DNA from: Megalopta genalis
Taxonomy: Eukaryota; Arthropoda; Insecta; Hymenoptera; Halictidae
Assembly: GCF_051020955.1 (NCBI RefSeq)
Contig: NC_135015.1
Span: 1,612,001 to 1,676,000, forward strand
Reading direction: 5' to 3'
DNA: 64,000 nucleotides
Shown here piece by piece: positions 1 through 11,945 of the stretch; positions within the stretch are counted from its first letter, which is position 1, and each line of letters opens with the position of its first letter. A program made the position numbers and the translations under genes. The notes below the pieces were generated by a model, which saw only the letters and a program-made list of their open reading frames with translations, was not told where the DNA came from and did not search any database.

Positions 1-2768
1 TTTACGAGCAGACTTATGCGCGTGTGCGGACCAGTGAAGTTCGCCGCTCGATCAATAGGCCTCTACTGAAATCACATATAAACGCACCCGCGCGCACACC
101 CACGCACGGCCCCGGCGTTCTCTAACAGGCACACGCACGCTCCGGGGGTGGACGAGCGCAAAAAGTTCGCGGGAGAGAGCTTTTCTTTCGAGAGTTCGAG
201 AACGGGGATGATCGAACGCCCCGCGCACGGAACTTCTATAATTCGCCACTCGCTAACTCTTATCGATTCGAGACATTCCGGCCCGCTATCGGCCTCCTTT
301 TCTTCTCCGACGTTGCGTCCAATAAGCGCCCGCTGACAAACTCGCCGGCCCCGAATTTTTCGATTACTTTAGCTGCGAATCGCTCTGCGGATCGAACGCG
401 CGTCTCTCTTCGACGAGAACGCGTTCGGTCTCGAAGGAAACGTGCCCCGCCGAGAAATATTGGTATGCCCTGTTCCGCTTTGTTCGGTCGGATCACATCG
501 ATTTCTTCGCGTTCAAATATTAATCGCGATTCTATCCTCGCCGAAACGCATAATTTATCGCGGCATCGTTTCCACCAGGCCAAAACCGGGCCAGCTGCAA
601 ATATATGCGCATCCGCGACATATGTTGTCGCAGCATCGTTATATTGGCGAGGCCGGCACGTTGTTTACCGTGCAGCACGCGGTATGCCCACGCAATTTCT
701 GGCCGCGAAACGATTCGAGGGAACCGAGGAAAGGCATATGCAATGTATGCGCATCGTTAATAATACCTCTCCCGTCCCTTCGCCGTAGGCTCGATGATTA
801 TTTTCAACCCCACACCTCGATCCTTCACGCTTTCTACTCTCTAACAACATGTTTTCCTCGACACCCTTTCGTGAAAGACACGAAATTCCCCATTCTGCAT
901 CATTCTTCTCCCCTTTCCGTTCATTCGCTGTCATTCATCCAATTTTGGACAGAAACGGTGCAAAAGCTTTTCCCCAACACGAACGCGCACGCACACGCGC
1001 GCGCGCCCGCGGACCCTTCGACGAGCCATACGGGCGTATTTACGCGTATTTTTGGAAAATCCGTGGAACGTTGCGCAGAAATGCGGGTTTTGCATCACAG
1101 GATCTCTCCCCTTCCTTCGCTGATCCCGATTCAATGCTCCTGTTTTCAACCCCTCCGTAATCCAATTTCCGTAGACGGATACGCAGACACGCAGACATTC
1201 GAATGTCAAATAATAACCCTCGCCTGGCTTCGAACGTTCAATCCGTAAAGTAGAATACTGCGCCGTCATCGTCGAGCAAAATTAAAAATTGTTGCCCTCG
1301 TTTCGATGGAAATCGATAAACAACGCGAACACGAAAACGTCAACATCACGCGGCACCGATTAAAGATATAAACCGCGGAATCAAAAGTCTTGGAAGTTTT
1401 CGACAGTCCGTAAGGGAGCGTCGTTAAAAAATGATCGATCACCTGTTTTAACGTTAATAAATAGAAGACAAGCGCGCGGTCTGTCGTTTCGCGATTATTC
1501 ATTTATCGAGTGGAAACCGTAACATTTCCGAGGCGCGCTTATCTATATGAAAGAAAGATATAATTAGCACTTTCCTCATCAATTATTCAAATTCAAATCA
1601 TGCTTAAGCATCGAGTCGCGCGAGAATCGATCGCATCATTTTTGAAATCATCTAATCGAGGATGGAAGCGAGCGCTGCTTCGTTAGTGTGTGGTGGGGGA
1701 TATTTGTGTGGTAGCTGTTTGAACGTGGTAGGGACGAAAACGATGTGACAGGCCCTTCACAGGGCACCGTGTCTGCACCTAACAGTAACCTGGGAGAGCC
1801 CAGGAGAGGCGTAAGCCTGCGAGGGATCGTAGATTAGCACCTTTTCAAGATCTTTAAATTTCGTTGACGTCTCGCCTGCAGCTGTTCGTCTCGGTCCTTA
1901 AATCTCTCTCAAGAATCCACCTTCCTCGTCGCTCCCTTCGTTCTTCCTCCCGTCGAATTGATCCTCCCGATAATTTTTACCGATCGACCCTCCCAATCGG
2001 CACACGCCGAGCCATCGTCCCGACGACGTGTAAAATTTCTATCGTGCACTCGGTTCTCTCTCGAGTACTCGTTCGACCAACGTCCCCCGGAGGTGGCCAC
2101 CCTTCGTGCCGGTGTATCAACCCTCGCCACGTGCCAGTGACGCCTTTCGAAAAATCTCCGTCTTCGTCTTGAAACTGTTCGCGTTCCGACCTGTGCGATC
2201 GTTTGTGCTTTCGACAAGGATGTGGCAGTGTTCGCACACGATGAAGACGACCGACAAAGTTCAACGCGATGCGCCGGATTGTGTTATTTCGGAGCTGATT
2301 TATTTATTTATTGTCAATGCTCGTCGGACGGCGGATGCGGATTGAAAGGAGGATGCCCAACGGGTGACTCCTGAACCGAAGACGATCGCTGGTAAGAATA
2401 CGAAACGAATGATTTTTATGATTTGTTCAAGGAGAAATCGATCGGTCATTTTTACCTGGTATTTCATCCGCATACCTCGCGTCGACGTCAACATTTTGTG
2501 CGCCGTGCGCCCGGCATTACCGAGAAATTCGAGTAGCTCGAAACGGACCCGTGGATTATTTAGCGAGCACGGGTCTGTCGAGTTCAATTAGTAATCACAG
2601 AGCTTACAAAAGTCGTATTCCTGCTATTCTCCGCGTGCAGCCCCAAACGTTGGGCGTACATATGACTCATATAGCGCGTTCCCCAAACGCCTCCCTTTTC
2701 GGACCATGTCCACTCGCGTGTAGGGTGTCCAAATGAGCCTTGACACATCATGCATGTATATTATGTAT
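1..2768. other. CpG-rich upstream sequence, no supported gene
   Basis: From 1 to about 1270 the DNA is rich in CG dinucleotides and is open in several frames on both strands at once. The longest frame is 442-1248 (+). It shows no domain, no signal peptide and no biased amino-acid use, so I read it as a by-product of few stop codons in CG-rich DNA. From about 1660 to 1850 a non-repetitive block contains an ATG (1662) and a GT donor-like site. It could be a 5' exon of the zinc-finger gene downstream, but no acceptor pairing can be proved. The rest holds nothing I can name. Confidence 0.4.
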
Positions 2769-3345
2769 GGGTTACCTTAAAATAACCAACAATTATTTCG
2801 CCGACAATGTTTTCATCGACACGATTTCAGCGGCGCCGCATTTCACCGATATTGTTTGATATCACCGGCACGTTGATATCACCGACAAATGTTTACAGCA
2901 ACTCTCGTTTCACCGACAAATGTTATTAAAAAATGTAGAAGTAGGGACAATAATGATACATTTATATTAGTACTTTATTAAACAACAATTTTTATTAATT
3001 GTTATACATTAAACGTCGATTTAAAGCAATTTATAAAGCAATTTAGGCTGACACTTGGGCATACAAAATATATGTTTCTTGTCATTGATTAGTTGATTAT
3101 TATATAAATTATATATTAATTGTACTTGCGACAGAGAACTATTAACTATTTCATTAGTTATAAATAGCTGTTCTAATATATTGTCGGCAACGGCCGTATT
3201 TCTTATATACGAAGTGTATAAGATATATATTTCTTATGTACGAAGTGTACGAAGTGTGAATACGAAGTGTCGTTAATAACATTTGCCAGTAAAACGGGAG
3301 TCGCTGTAAATATTTGACGGTGAAATAATTGTTGGTGATTAACCC
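2769..3345. mobile_element. Foldback/MITE-like element with long imperfect terminal inverted repeats
   Basis: The left end (from 2769, GGGTTA) and the right end (to 3345, TAACCC) are inverted copies. Both arms carry CCAACAATTATTTC close to the tip. Further in come CAAATRTTTACAGC, then CAAATGTTATTAA. The left arm is longer because it holds extra tandem variants of a TTTCACCGACAAATGTT-like unit. The AT-rich middle holds no ORF and has several copies of TACGAAGTGT (about 3218-3270). A target-site duplication is not clear. It is a non-autonomous DNA element of unassigned superfamily. Confidence 0.7.
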
Positions 3346-3576
3346 ATTGTGTATACATGTTTCTCCTCCACACTCGTTAGACGATACTACATCGAGGTCG
3401 CTGGAAACACGAACAATCGATCCCAGAATCTGATCGACACAGATCCAGTCCCGCGACCACCGAATTCCGACGTACGCGACTGCAGATGGTAACGCGTGGC
3501 GAACTTCTTGTGCTCGACAGGGTGACGAGATCTAAGAGCGCGGAGCGGACCGGGGGCTTGTCGTGTAGAGCAGACG

Positions 3577-6500
3577 ATGTCCTCAACGATGGCGCATGAA
3601 ACGACGATATCGGACTTGACGGAATTGGACAGCGACGGGTCGAGTTGCGGGGAGCGCGGCGACGCCAGGAAACGTCTCCGCGTCGACGTCGACTCGACGG
3701 GGCCGAAGAAGAGGCGGAAACAAACGACGCCCGTAAGATTCTCCTCGACGCAGACGGCCGGCCTGCACGAGGAGTCGAACGAGGACGAAGAGGAGGACGA
3801 GGACAGCGAAGGTAAGCTGTCGACGCAGTCACCCATACCGAGCCGGTCGTCGACGCGCGGCGACGAGAACCTGAATAACGAGTTCCGTTGCCAGTATTGT
3901 AGTCAGTTTTTGGACAGCAAGGCTGCGTTGCACGCGCACATTGACAACGAGCACGGTGCCGCGGTTCGGCTAGCCGGTCCCAATCGAACCGGCTCGCCGA
4001 GCAACGTGGTCAAGGCGGAACCGCCGCAGCAACCGGACCAATCCGAGAACCCCGTGAACCTGCTCAGCGTAAAGAGCTTTGCGACCAATTGGCTAGGCGC
4101 GACAGGGCAACACGTGCAGTCGCAGATGCAGGCGCAGAACGAGGAGCTATGGCCGAGTCCCGTGAACCAGCTCTCCGCGTTACCGAATCACTTGCAAGCC
4201 CTTCAAGCGGGGTTCCCCGGCGCGTTGACACAGTATCTACCTTTGCCCGCGTTCCCGCTAACCGATTCCAGCCACATCGTCCGCCCGCCGATGGGCCAAG
4301 CGCCGATGAGGATCTTCAATCCGGACGCGTACTGCGACCTGTGCAATAAAGAGTTCTGCAACAAGTATTTCCTCAAGACGCACAAGGCCAACAAGCACGG
4401 GATCTACGTCGACTCGCCCGGACCCAGCACGGCGGACAACAACCTCGCTGGAAGCCTCTATCCAGCAAGCTTTCCGAACAGCATGGTCAAGCTGGAGCCG
4501 CCCGTGACACCGCCCACGCCCAGCGTGGCCTGCGATCTCTGCCAGAAACGTTTCAAGAACGAGGACTCGGTGCGCAAGCACAAGCAGAAGATGCACACCG
4601 AGCAGCAACCGGACCAGTCGCAAGAGGCGCAGATCGCGTTCCCGCAGAACGAAGAAGACAGAGAGACCCCGAGGAACAGTCCTGGCGGCATGGAGACCCT
4701 TTTCAAACAGGAGTACGGAATGGAGCAGGAAGACGCGACGTTCGTGCCGGCGCCCAGACACCTATCGCCTCAATCGATTCAGCAGGCAAGGGACGCCGGA
4801 TTTAACGCCGATCGGCTGCGTCGTTTAGGGGTCATAAATCCGGAAGCGTTTTGCGAGATATGCTGTAAAGAGTACTGCAATAAGTATTTCCTGCGCACGC
4901 ATAAAATGAAGAGGCACGGCATCGTCGTTCAGGAGAACGAGAAGTCACCGAGCAACCCGGGGTCCGCGGCTACCTGGCATCAAGTACAGACCAGCCCTTT
5001 GAACCTGATCGTGGCGGAGAGCGCGTGCAGCACGGAGTCGAATGAACGGGCGGGGGAGGATTACGAGTGCAAGACCTGCGACATACGGTTTCAGACGATC
5101 GGTTTGTATCAGGCTCACTGTCGGAAGATGCACGAGAGCGAGGAGCAGCAGTCGCCGAAACAGGAAAACGACCTGGAGCAGCAGGACCAGCGCAACGACT
5201 CCATCTCCGAAGACCTCCAGAAGTTGCAGACGATGCTGCTGCAGCTGAACGGACTGAAGTCCGGCAAGGGCATGTGCTGCGCCGTCTGCGGCAAAGAGTG
5301 CGACTGCAGAGCAGCCTTGCACGTTCACATGGTGACGGAGCACGGCACCATCGGCGAGGACCCCGGGTCCTCGCCGCAGGATAAATCACCCATGACGACA
5401 GTTTCCTCCTTCTGCAGCTTGTGCGGGAAAGACTATCTCAACCAAGACGCTCTCCGAAGACACATCGCCGAGGACCATCAACCGGCAATCTCGACTTCCG
5501 TTCCCCACACACCCACCACCACAGCCACGGTCACCAATACGACACCGACCAGCCAGACGCCGACCGAGAAGAAGGTGATGTCGATGACGCCGACGTCGAG
5601 CTACTGCGAGATCTGCAACAAGGAGCTGTGCAACAAGTACTTCATGAAGACGCACATGCAAAGGATGCACGGTATCGAGATCGAGAACGGGGCCCAGATC
5701 GGCGGAGTGATCTGCAACATCTGCAACAAGGAGCTGTGCAGCAAGTACTTCTTGCGTGTCCACAAGCACAACACGCACGGGATCGTGGACGAGAACACGC
5801 CCAGCTCGACGAAGCAGGAGGCTCAAGAGCCGCCTAATGCGGACGACGCGTTGAAGCCGGAGCAGCTCGGCGATCTCAGTCACAGATACTTCACGCACTT
5901 CACCGAGGTCTGTCCAATTTGCAACAGAAGGTTTCGCAGCATAAAATGGCTGAAGGCTCACTTGATGGGCGACCACGGGAAGATGGGCATCGACAAGTGG
6001 CGCGAGATGGAACAGCAATATCAAGCTACGAAATCCGGGAACCGTGTATCAAACGCCTCGAAGAACGCGCAGAACTCGAATTTGAAGATACCAAATGGAT
6101 TCGATATTCCGCAGCAGATCAAGTCGGCGGAGTACGCCGGCCTGGGCAATCAAGTGCTGTCGAATTTGCTGGGATCATCCTCGGAGGACCAGCAGCTGAA
6201 AAGCTACCGTTGCTCTTATTGCAATTTCACGACGACCGTGTTGCCGTTCCTTTTCCTGCACGAGCGGTCCCACGTGAACGCTCAGGAGAGCACGGAGGTC
6301 GAGAAATCGTTGCAGTGTCCGATCTGCTCGCAGGGCTTTCATCAGCCCGAGATGCTGCATCAACACCTGCTCACGGCGCATCAGTTCCCCGCGCTCCTGT
6401 CTCACTTTCAACCGCCTGTTCTCGGCAACTTGGGCCTGGACATGGAGAAGCTGGTCGAAGTCAAGGAGAAGTTCGAGCAGGAAACGAAAGACGAGCGCGC

Positions 6501-6960
6501 GAGGAACAGTCCGCAAGTCACTGCCATTCAAACGATCCCGGAATCGATCAGGAACCAACGACAAGAGGACACGGCGGTCCAGGTGACACCTCAAGGTGTG
6601 TACAAGTGCGCGCAGTGCGGCTACGCGACGACCAATCTGAACAGGATCAAGAAGCATGTCAGGAAAGATCACAAGGCGATAGGCGATCCCACGGACAGCG
6701 TGCTGGCCGAGCTGAGCAGGACGCTGAAGGACGTCGCGAACAGACACAAGATGCCGGCCTGCTACGCGATGCCCCAGGACATGAACTCGAACCCGGACAA
6801 AACGATCATGCAGCCGTTTTTAATCGAGGAACAGGAGATTACGCAATCCGGCGACGAGTCCGGCTCCGAGAAACGATTCGCGCCGGCCTTGGTCTATTTG
6901 CCGGTGAAATCGCGGATCAGCAACGCGCTGACCGCCTCCTTCACCCTGAGCCCCGCTTGA
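3577..6960 (+). CDS. MEP-1: 13-finger C2H2 zinc-finger protein, MEP-1-like
   Basis: An uninterrupted 1127-residue frame, one exon as far as visible. I count 13 C2H2 fingers, starting near residues 105, 253, 319, 426, 498, 568, 613, 677, 713, 779, 879, 914 and 1011. Four of them (253, 426, 677, 713) share an unusual core, C-x2-C-x4-CxKYF-x3-H-x4-HG, with an extra cysteine. The N-terminus is acidic/serine-rich; linkers are rich in Gln, Pro and Ser. Sites of the psi-K-x-E type (VKAE, VKLE, FKQE) match the SUMO consensus. The finger core and length (the fly protein is about 1150 residues) recall MEP-1, a nuclear partner of the Mi-2 remodeller in the dMec repressor complex. I assign that name from memory of the family. 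A different large C2H2 protein is possible. The start is the first ATG of the frame; a second in-frame ATG follows at residue 5. Confidence 0.85.
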   Translation: MSSTMAHETTISDLTELDSDGSSCGERGDARKRLRVDVDSTGPKKRRKQTTPVRFSSTQTAGLHEESNEDEEEDEDSEGKLSTQSPIPSRSSTRGDENLNNEFRCQYCSQFLDSKAALHAHIDNEHGAAVRLAGPNRTGSPSNVVKAEPPQQPDQSENPVNLLSVKSFATNWLGATGQHVQSQMQAQNEELWPSPVNQLSALPNHLQALQAGFPGALTQYLPLPAFPLTDSSHIVRPPMGQAPMRIFNPDAYCDLCNKEFCNKYFLKTHKANKHGIYVDSPGPSTADNNLAGSLYPASFPNSMVKLEPPVTPPTPSVACDLCQKRFKNEDSVRKHKQKMHTEQQPDQSQEAQIAFPQNEEDRETPRNSPGGMETLFKQEYGMEQEDATFVPAPRHLSPQSIQQARDAGFNADRLRRLGVINPEAFCEICCKEYCNKYFLRTHKMKRHGIVVQENEKSPSNPGSAATWHQVQTSPLNLIVAESACSTESNERAGEDYECKTCDIRFQTIGLYQAHCRKMHESEEQQSPKQENDLEQQDQRNDSISEDLQKLQTMLLQLNGLKSGKGMCCAVCGKECDCRAALHVHMVTEHGTIGEDPGSSPQDKSPMTTVSSFCSLCGKDYLNQDALRRHIAEDHQPAISTSVPHTPTTTATVTNTTPTSQTPTEKKVMSMTPTSSYCEICNKELCNKYFMKTHMQRMHGIEIENGAQIGGVICNICNKELCSKYFLRVHKHNTHGIVDENTPSSTKQEAQEPPNADDALKPEQLGDLSHRYFTHFTEVCPICNRRFRSIKWLKAHLMGDHGKMGIDKWREMEQQYQATKSGNRVSNASKNAQNSNLKIPNGFDIPQQIKSAEYAGLGNQVLSNLLGSSSEDQQLKSYRCSYCNFTTTVLPFLFLHERSHVNAQESTEVEKSLQCPICSQGFHQPEMLHQHLLTAHQFPALLSHFQPPVLGNLGLDMEKLVEVKEKFEQETKDERARNSPQVTAIQTIPESIRNQRQEDTAVQVTPQGVYKCAQCGYATTNLNRIKKHVRKDHKAIGDPTDSVLAELSRTLKDVANRHKMPACYAMPQDMNSNPDKTIMQPFLIEEQEITQSGDESGSEKRFAPALVYLPVKSRISNALTASFTLSPA

Positions 6961-7296
6961 GATCATCGAACCGCGATCCCCTTCGGCATTTCCTGGACCC
7001 GTTTCTGCGTCTGCGATTTGAGCACGTGTTATTCGTTCCTATTTAACGTGTAAGGTAATAGTTAGCGAAAGTTTATATATATTTTTCATATACGCGGCTC
7101 CACCGGAGTCCCATTTTATCAATTGTTTAGTGTACGCGTGTCTTGCTGCACCGAGAATAGCGCGTATACGGTGACCTCGGACGCGAAACATGGTTTTTGA
7201 TATTCACTATTTATTTATTTACACAAAACGGCCCGCCAGACGACAGTTTCCAGCGTGGTGGACGAACATTCTGGGATGTGTGCTTTTCAGAAGATT

Positions 7297-7367
7297 TTAT
7301 TATTATTATTATTATTATTACTATTACTATTATTATTATTATTATTATTATTATTACTACTACTACA
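7297..7367. repeat. (ATT)n microsatellite
   Basis: About 23 TTA/ATT triplets with scattered CTA variants, in the presumed 3' UTR or 3' flank of the zinc-finger gene. Confidence 0.9.
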
Positions 7368-7895
7368 TATTCATGCGCCTGTTTGTCCTGCTTGTTTCGT
7401 GATCTTTCGTAACGATGATTAATCGAGTGTTCGATACATACATATATATATATACAATAATATAATTTATAGACGGCCAACAGCAGCGTCTTGGATCGGT
7501 TCGCACTCCGACCAATGTCGGTGGACGATAGAAGGGTTCCGCGTTTGAAAACCACGTTGTTAATTCTGTTCTAGTTCGGAACGTTATATTGTAAATAGTT
7601 GATGGTATAACGTGAAAGGACGATAGAGAAAGTTCCTATTTTAAACGCGACGAACCTCCAATGAGCACGCGACCGTATCTTCTACCTGTCGGGCAACGAT
7701 AATGTCCTTTGTTCGTTTGCAATTCGCCTCGTAACGCCAGTTTTGCTTTTGCTCAAATCCAGAAATTACGTGTACGCAGGCGGGAACAAAAGGGAACGCA
7801 TGGAAGCAAAGTAGAATACGCGATCACTTCTTCATTTTCGCAATCGTGCTAGTCAATACACATACATACTATGTAGAAACGAAAGAGCGAACGAA

Positions 7896-7909
7896 GGGGG
7901 GGGGGGGGG
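7896..7909. repeat. G14 homopolymer
   Basis: An uninterrupted run of 14 G's. It is a likely site of length polymorphism and of sequencing error. Confidence 0.9.
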
Positions 7910-8129
7910 AGATTTAAAGAGGTATTTATAAAATATACGTAAGGTACGATAAACGAGGAATAGAAAAGGTGAAAACAGAGAAAATAACCTTACGACAGAA
8001 CGAGATGAAAAATTATAATTGCCGGACTGCGGAAGTTTACGACCATTCACGCATCTGCGAGCGGGTTAAAGGAAACTGGAAAATCAAATTCTAGTTGCTC
8101 CGCGAATGGCTTCGATAAACTCGAAATCA

Positions 8130-8135
8130 AATAAA
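8130..8135 (+). other. Possible polyadenylation signal of the zinc-finger gene
   Basis: AATAAA about 1.17 kb after the stop codon at 6960. It would give a long, partly AU-rich 3' UTR. Inference only; other AATAAA copies follow. Confidence 0.3.
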
Positions 8136-8400
8136 ATCATTCTCGCTATTCTGCATCGGAGCCGGTATTTTATGCATATTTTTAAATTTTTACTGAATAT
8201 TCTATTCTCTCCGCTAATAGATGCAGCAGATTAAAAATAAAATCGGTTCCAGTTGAGCTGGTATCGAACGCTGCGAGTTATAAATTTCGGAAGATTTTAA
8301 TCGATTACAAACTGCATAAAATTCCGCAGTCTAGTAATTATTGTCGTGCGCCAGCAGCAGACTTAATCTACGGTTACAATATTTAGATATCAACGTGCAG

Positions 8401-8473
8401 GGAGAAAGAGCGAGAGAGCGAGCGAGAGAGAGAGTGAGAGAGAGAGTGAGAGAGAGAGAATGCAAGAGAAATT

Positions 8474-8511
<38 letters not shown>
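8401..8511. repeat. (GA)n-rich microsatellite
   Basis: Purine-only tract of GA units with short interruptions; the longest pure stretch is at about 8480-8510. Confidence 0.9.
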
Positions 8512-8512
<1 letters not shown>

Positions 8513-9898
8513 AATGAAAACTCAGGGTCGACACAGTATAACTCGCAACAAAAAGTACAATCGTATACACAGCCAACGGATCGCATAGAATTAAAATAAT
8601 CGTTTAAATATTATCGATATAGCATTTCGCGAGTATCGAATAACGCGCCCCCGATTTCTTCGCAATCGGAAGATCTCGGACGACCATCCTCGCGAATATA
8701 TTCAACCGTACGGTTCCCATTTTTTACTCTACTCGTGGTTGCCAACCATACCTCTCGAACTACTATACCGAAACAGTTTAATATTCGCATAGTCTAGTTG
8801 TTTGTACAATGAAACGTGAAGTTCCTTTTTGCGAGAAGCTGTTTCAACCTCGTGCCTTGCAGCTGAAGAAACTGAGAATCAAAATTTCCATTGTCGCCCA
8901 TCAAAAAGTCGAGTTTTTCCCCGGCGCACGTCCGACACGAGCCTATCGACACATACTATTTTCGTTGTCACCGGTGAAGACGAAGCAAATATAATTATAG
9001 AGAAACACACGAGCGATTCTCTGGATCTCGTAATGGCCGTCTTTCCTGTTATCATTATCGCGCGTAACGCTGAGGCCATAACGCGCGCCGCGCCGTCGTT
9101 CGAATTCGAGGAGGATCGTATAACGGTTTAACGATACGTAGAAGAAAAAAAGAGATACGTTGTGCGGTGTATTTTTTACTCGGTTTTCAGCTTTCTCCCG
9201 GCTTCACGGCTAACGGTCAGCGAGACAGTCGATCGAAGTGTTCGAAAAGACAGCTGTTTTTGAGTGACCGGCCGATGGCTATGCAGCAGCCGCTCGAAAC
9301 TGAGCTCGCCTCTCGAAAATGCGTTCTTTGCACCGGTGGGGAGCTCGTCCCTTCGACGAACAAACAGGCGCGCGTTACGTTTCCGCCCTCGACGCACGCC
9401 CACGCGATGTTGACCTCGGATTATGAAATAATAACGCGGCCCGTTTCGACAACTTTCGTCGTGTTTGCACGAGGAGGACGCCACGCGCGCTCCACGTTCA
9501 TCCGTTTTCGCCGTGTTTCGGGCGTGCCGAACACGAACACGAAATCGGAGGATCTCGACCGCGACAGAAATAATCGCCGCGATCGGAGTCCAGCTGCGTT
9601 TTTGGAAATTCGGTAAACGACCGGGTCAGTCGAGTCGGGGCTCGTTCCGCCCGATCACGATTTATTGCGCGCGTGTACGCGTCGGACGCAAAAACGGGCG
9701 CGGGTCGGGCCGGGTGACCTTTGTCTCAGCGCCCATAAAAATTTCCCCGGGACAGCTGAAATTCGAGCGCCGCGTCATTTAACAGGCCACGCTCGGGTTT
9801 TCCGGCGAAAATTCGGGTCGAATTAGTGTATGCGCGCACGCGTGCATTAACATATTTCTGGGGGGGCCGGAGGAATCGGCCATTACGAATCCATTGAG

Positions 9899-10113
9899 AG
9901 AGGAAAAGAGAAAGAGAGAGAGAGTGAGAGAGAGAGAGAGAGAGAGAGAATCGACGGAGGGGTGCGAAGGTGGGGAGATCCAGAAATAAGGATAGAGAGC
10001 CGGTCAAAGAAAAAGTCGAGTAACAGGGAGAACGAACGAAAGGGAGGGAGAGAGAGATGGAGAATGAGTGAATGAGTGAGAGCGGAAGAGAGAGAGAGAG
10101 AGAGAAAGAGAGA
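9899..10113. repeat. (GA)n-rich tracts
   Basis: Two GA-dominated tracts (about 9899-9950 and 10046-10113) separated by purine-rich DNA. They create long serine/leucine or arginine/glutamate frames on each strand that I do not consider genes. Confidence 0.85.
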
Positions 10114-10962
10114 ATTTCGGGTAGGGAAAATAGAATTTTTAGCAGCATTGTGGTGCAGCCGAGATGGGTCTGGACAAACGGTCCTGCATCTGGTCCCCTC
10201 GCGGGAAAGGTCAGAGTGGAGAGGTCGCGACCTTGGTCGGAATTTTTCCGAAAAAGTCCAGGAGAAACGATCGGTAACCGAGGGGGGCGAGGGAGAGCTC
10301 TTAAAGGCCTGCCCCTCTCCCCCTTTTGTCCATTTTTCTCACCCCACGGGCGGAACGCACGGGTGACATGCAAAACGCGTGCGTCCATGTAAATCGGCAC
10401 CCTCTTAATTGCATCCCATGGAAATACGCGTATTGTGCACTTAATGGCCCGTGCGCGGCAACGAGGGTCGTAGATTTTAATTATTGTAACGACTCGCAGT
10501 CGATAATATATATCGGGCAACGAGACACGCCGGGGAACGAGGGAGCGTCATGGTTTCTCGTGTGCCGGCTGCGAATCGTTGACCCGATCGAATCTCATCG
10601 ATTCCAGAGCATTGGTTTCCTTTTTAAAGATTGTATTTTCCTTTCTCATTTTCTTTTCCATTTTTCGGTGGATTTTCGCTGGCACAGGAAATCACGACGG
10701 CATCGCGGACCCCGGCGAATGATTTGATTGCGAACCAACAGCGTCCCGAAACTAGCGTTGCCTTGACTAAACGTAATTGAGCGCAAAATCAAATTTTACC
10801 CCCTTAAATCAAAAGGAAATGAAAGAAACACGAAATATATTGATTATTGATATATATTATATATATATTATTGGTATATATATACATACATATGAATACG
10901 CGTATCATAGATCGAGCGTATTTCGCACACTGATGTCGAAAGTATTATATACGCATAATCTG

Positions 10963-11032
10963 TATTATATTATTATTATTACTATTATTATTATTATTAT
11001 TATTATTAATAATAATATTATTATTATCATTA
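10963..11032. repeat. (ATT)n microsatellite
   Basis: TTA/ATT triplet array of about 70 bp, with an inversion to AAT units near its centre so that the middle is self-complementary. Confidence 0.85.
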
Positions 11033-11868
11033 GACGAGTGTACGTGTTTTCCAAGTGCGTACCGAATTGTTTAACGTACACCGCGCGTCAAGAGGAAGTT
11101 TCTTCTGATCCGATCTAGTCATTTTCGAAACGATTTACAATCCCAAAAACGCTGATCTAGTCACGTCGACGTAGTCGGAGAGAGCGTGTATACATATAAA
11201 TATGTACACATACGAGTATCGATATGTACACGTGCATGTAGTACATAGTGTACATGTATACGTACATACATAACGACCACTAACCACTAATGATTTATTG
11301 ATACAAAATCGATCGTATATTTTTATAATAAGACTGCGAAGTAAGGACGTTCCTGATTTTTATCCTATTACATTCCCGTTGTATTATTTTGTATATTTTC
11401 GACCTCGATTTACTATGATTTACGCACGTGTGACCGGGTATGTACGAATAAAACAACATTTTATTTCTTTGATTTCATTATATGCTCCATTTGATTTTCA
11501 CTCCTTCCGTTTCTAACCGCTCGTCCGTTCTTACGTTGCTCATTAAATTTTCACCGTTTACCGCTGCACGATATCAACTTGTATAATTCAATTTACTCGA
11601 CTGCCCTTCCCGTCAGATCGATCAAATTCATTGTTTCGTATTTTAAAGGGTGCCGCTCCGATGAAGTTTTCCAGCATATCGCGACGGGGTCGCCGTCATG
11701 AATTAAATTGTGACAAATTGCTCGCGTGTCCCGAACCTTTGTCACTTTACCCGGTAGAAGAACACGCGCACAAGTCAAATATCATCGTATCTGGTTTCTT
11801 TAACGAAACTTTTTTCCATTCCGCGCAAACACGTACCGAAAAAAAGAATGAAATAAAGAGGAAAAGAA

Positions 11869-11886
11869 ATATATATATATATATAG

Positions 11887-11942
<56 letters not shown>
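11869..11942. repeat. Compound (AT)n(AGAT)n(AG)n microsatellite
   Basis: Three abutting simple repeats: TA units, then GATA tetramers, then a pure AG run. Confidence 0.9.

Positions 11943-11945
<3 letters not shown>

Noticed and set aside
442..1248. 268-codon plus-strand ORF near the left edge
   Set aside because: CG-rich DNA open in several frames on both strands, no domain, no signal peptide, no coding-type composition.
5386..6024. Long minus-strand and off-frame ORFs across the zinc-finger gene (also 5919-7046 plus)
   Set aside because: Shadows of a GC-rich coding frame; leucine/arginine/valine-rich with no finger or domain signal.
7190..7412. Tyr/Ile-rich ORFs
   Set aside because: Translations of the (ATT)n microsatellite.
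9726..10520. 264-codon minus-strand ORF
   Set aside because: Most of it is Ser/Leu repeats from GA/CT microsatellites; flanks lack coding features.
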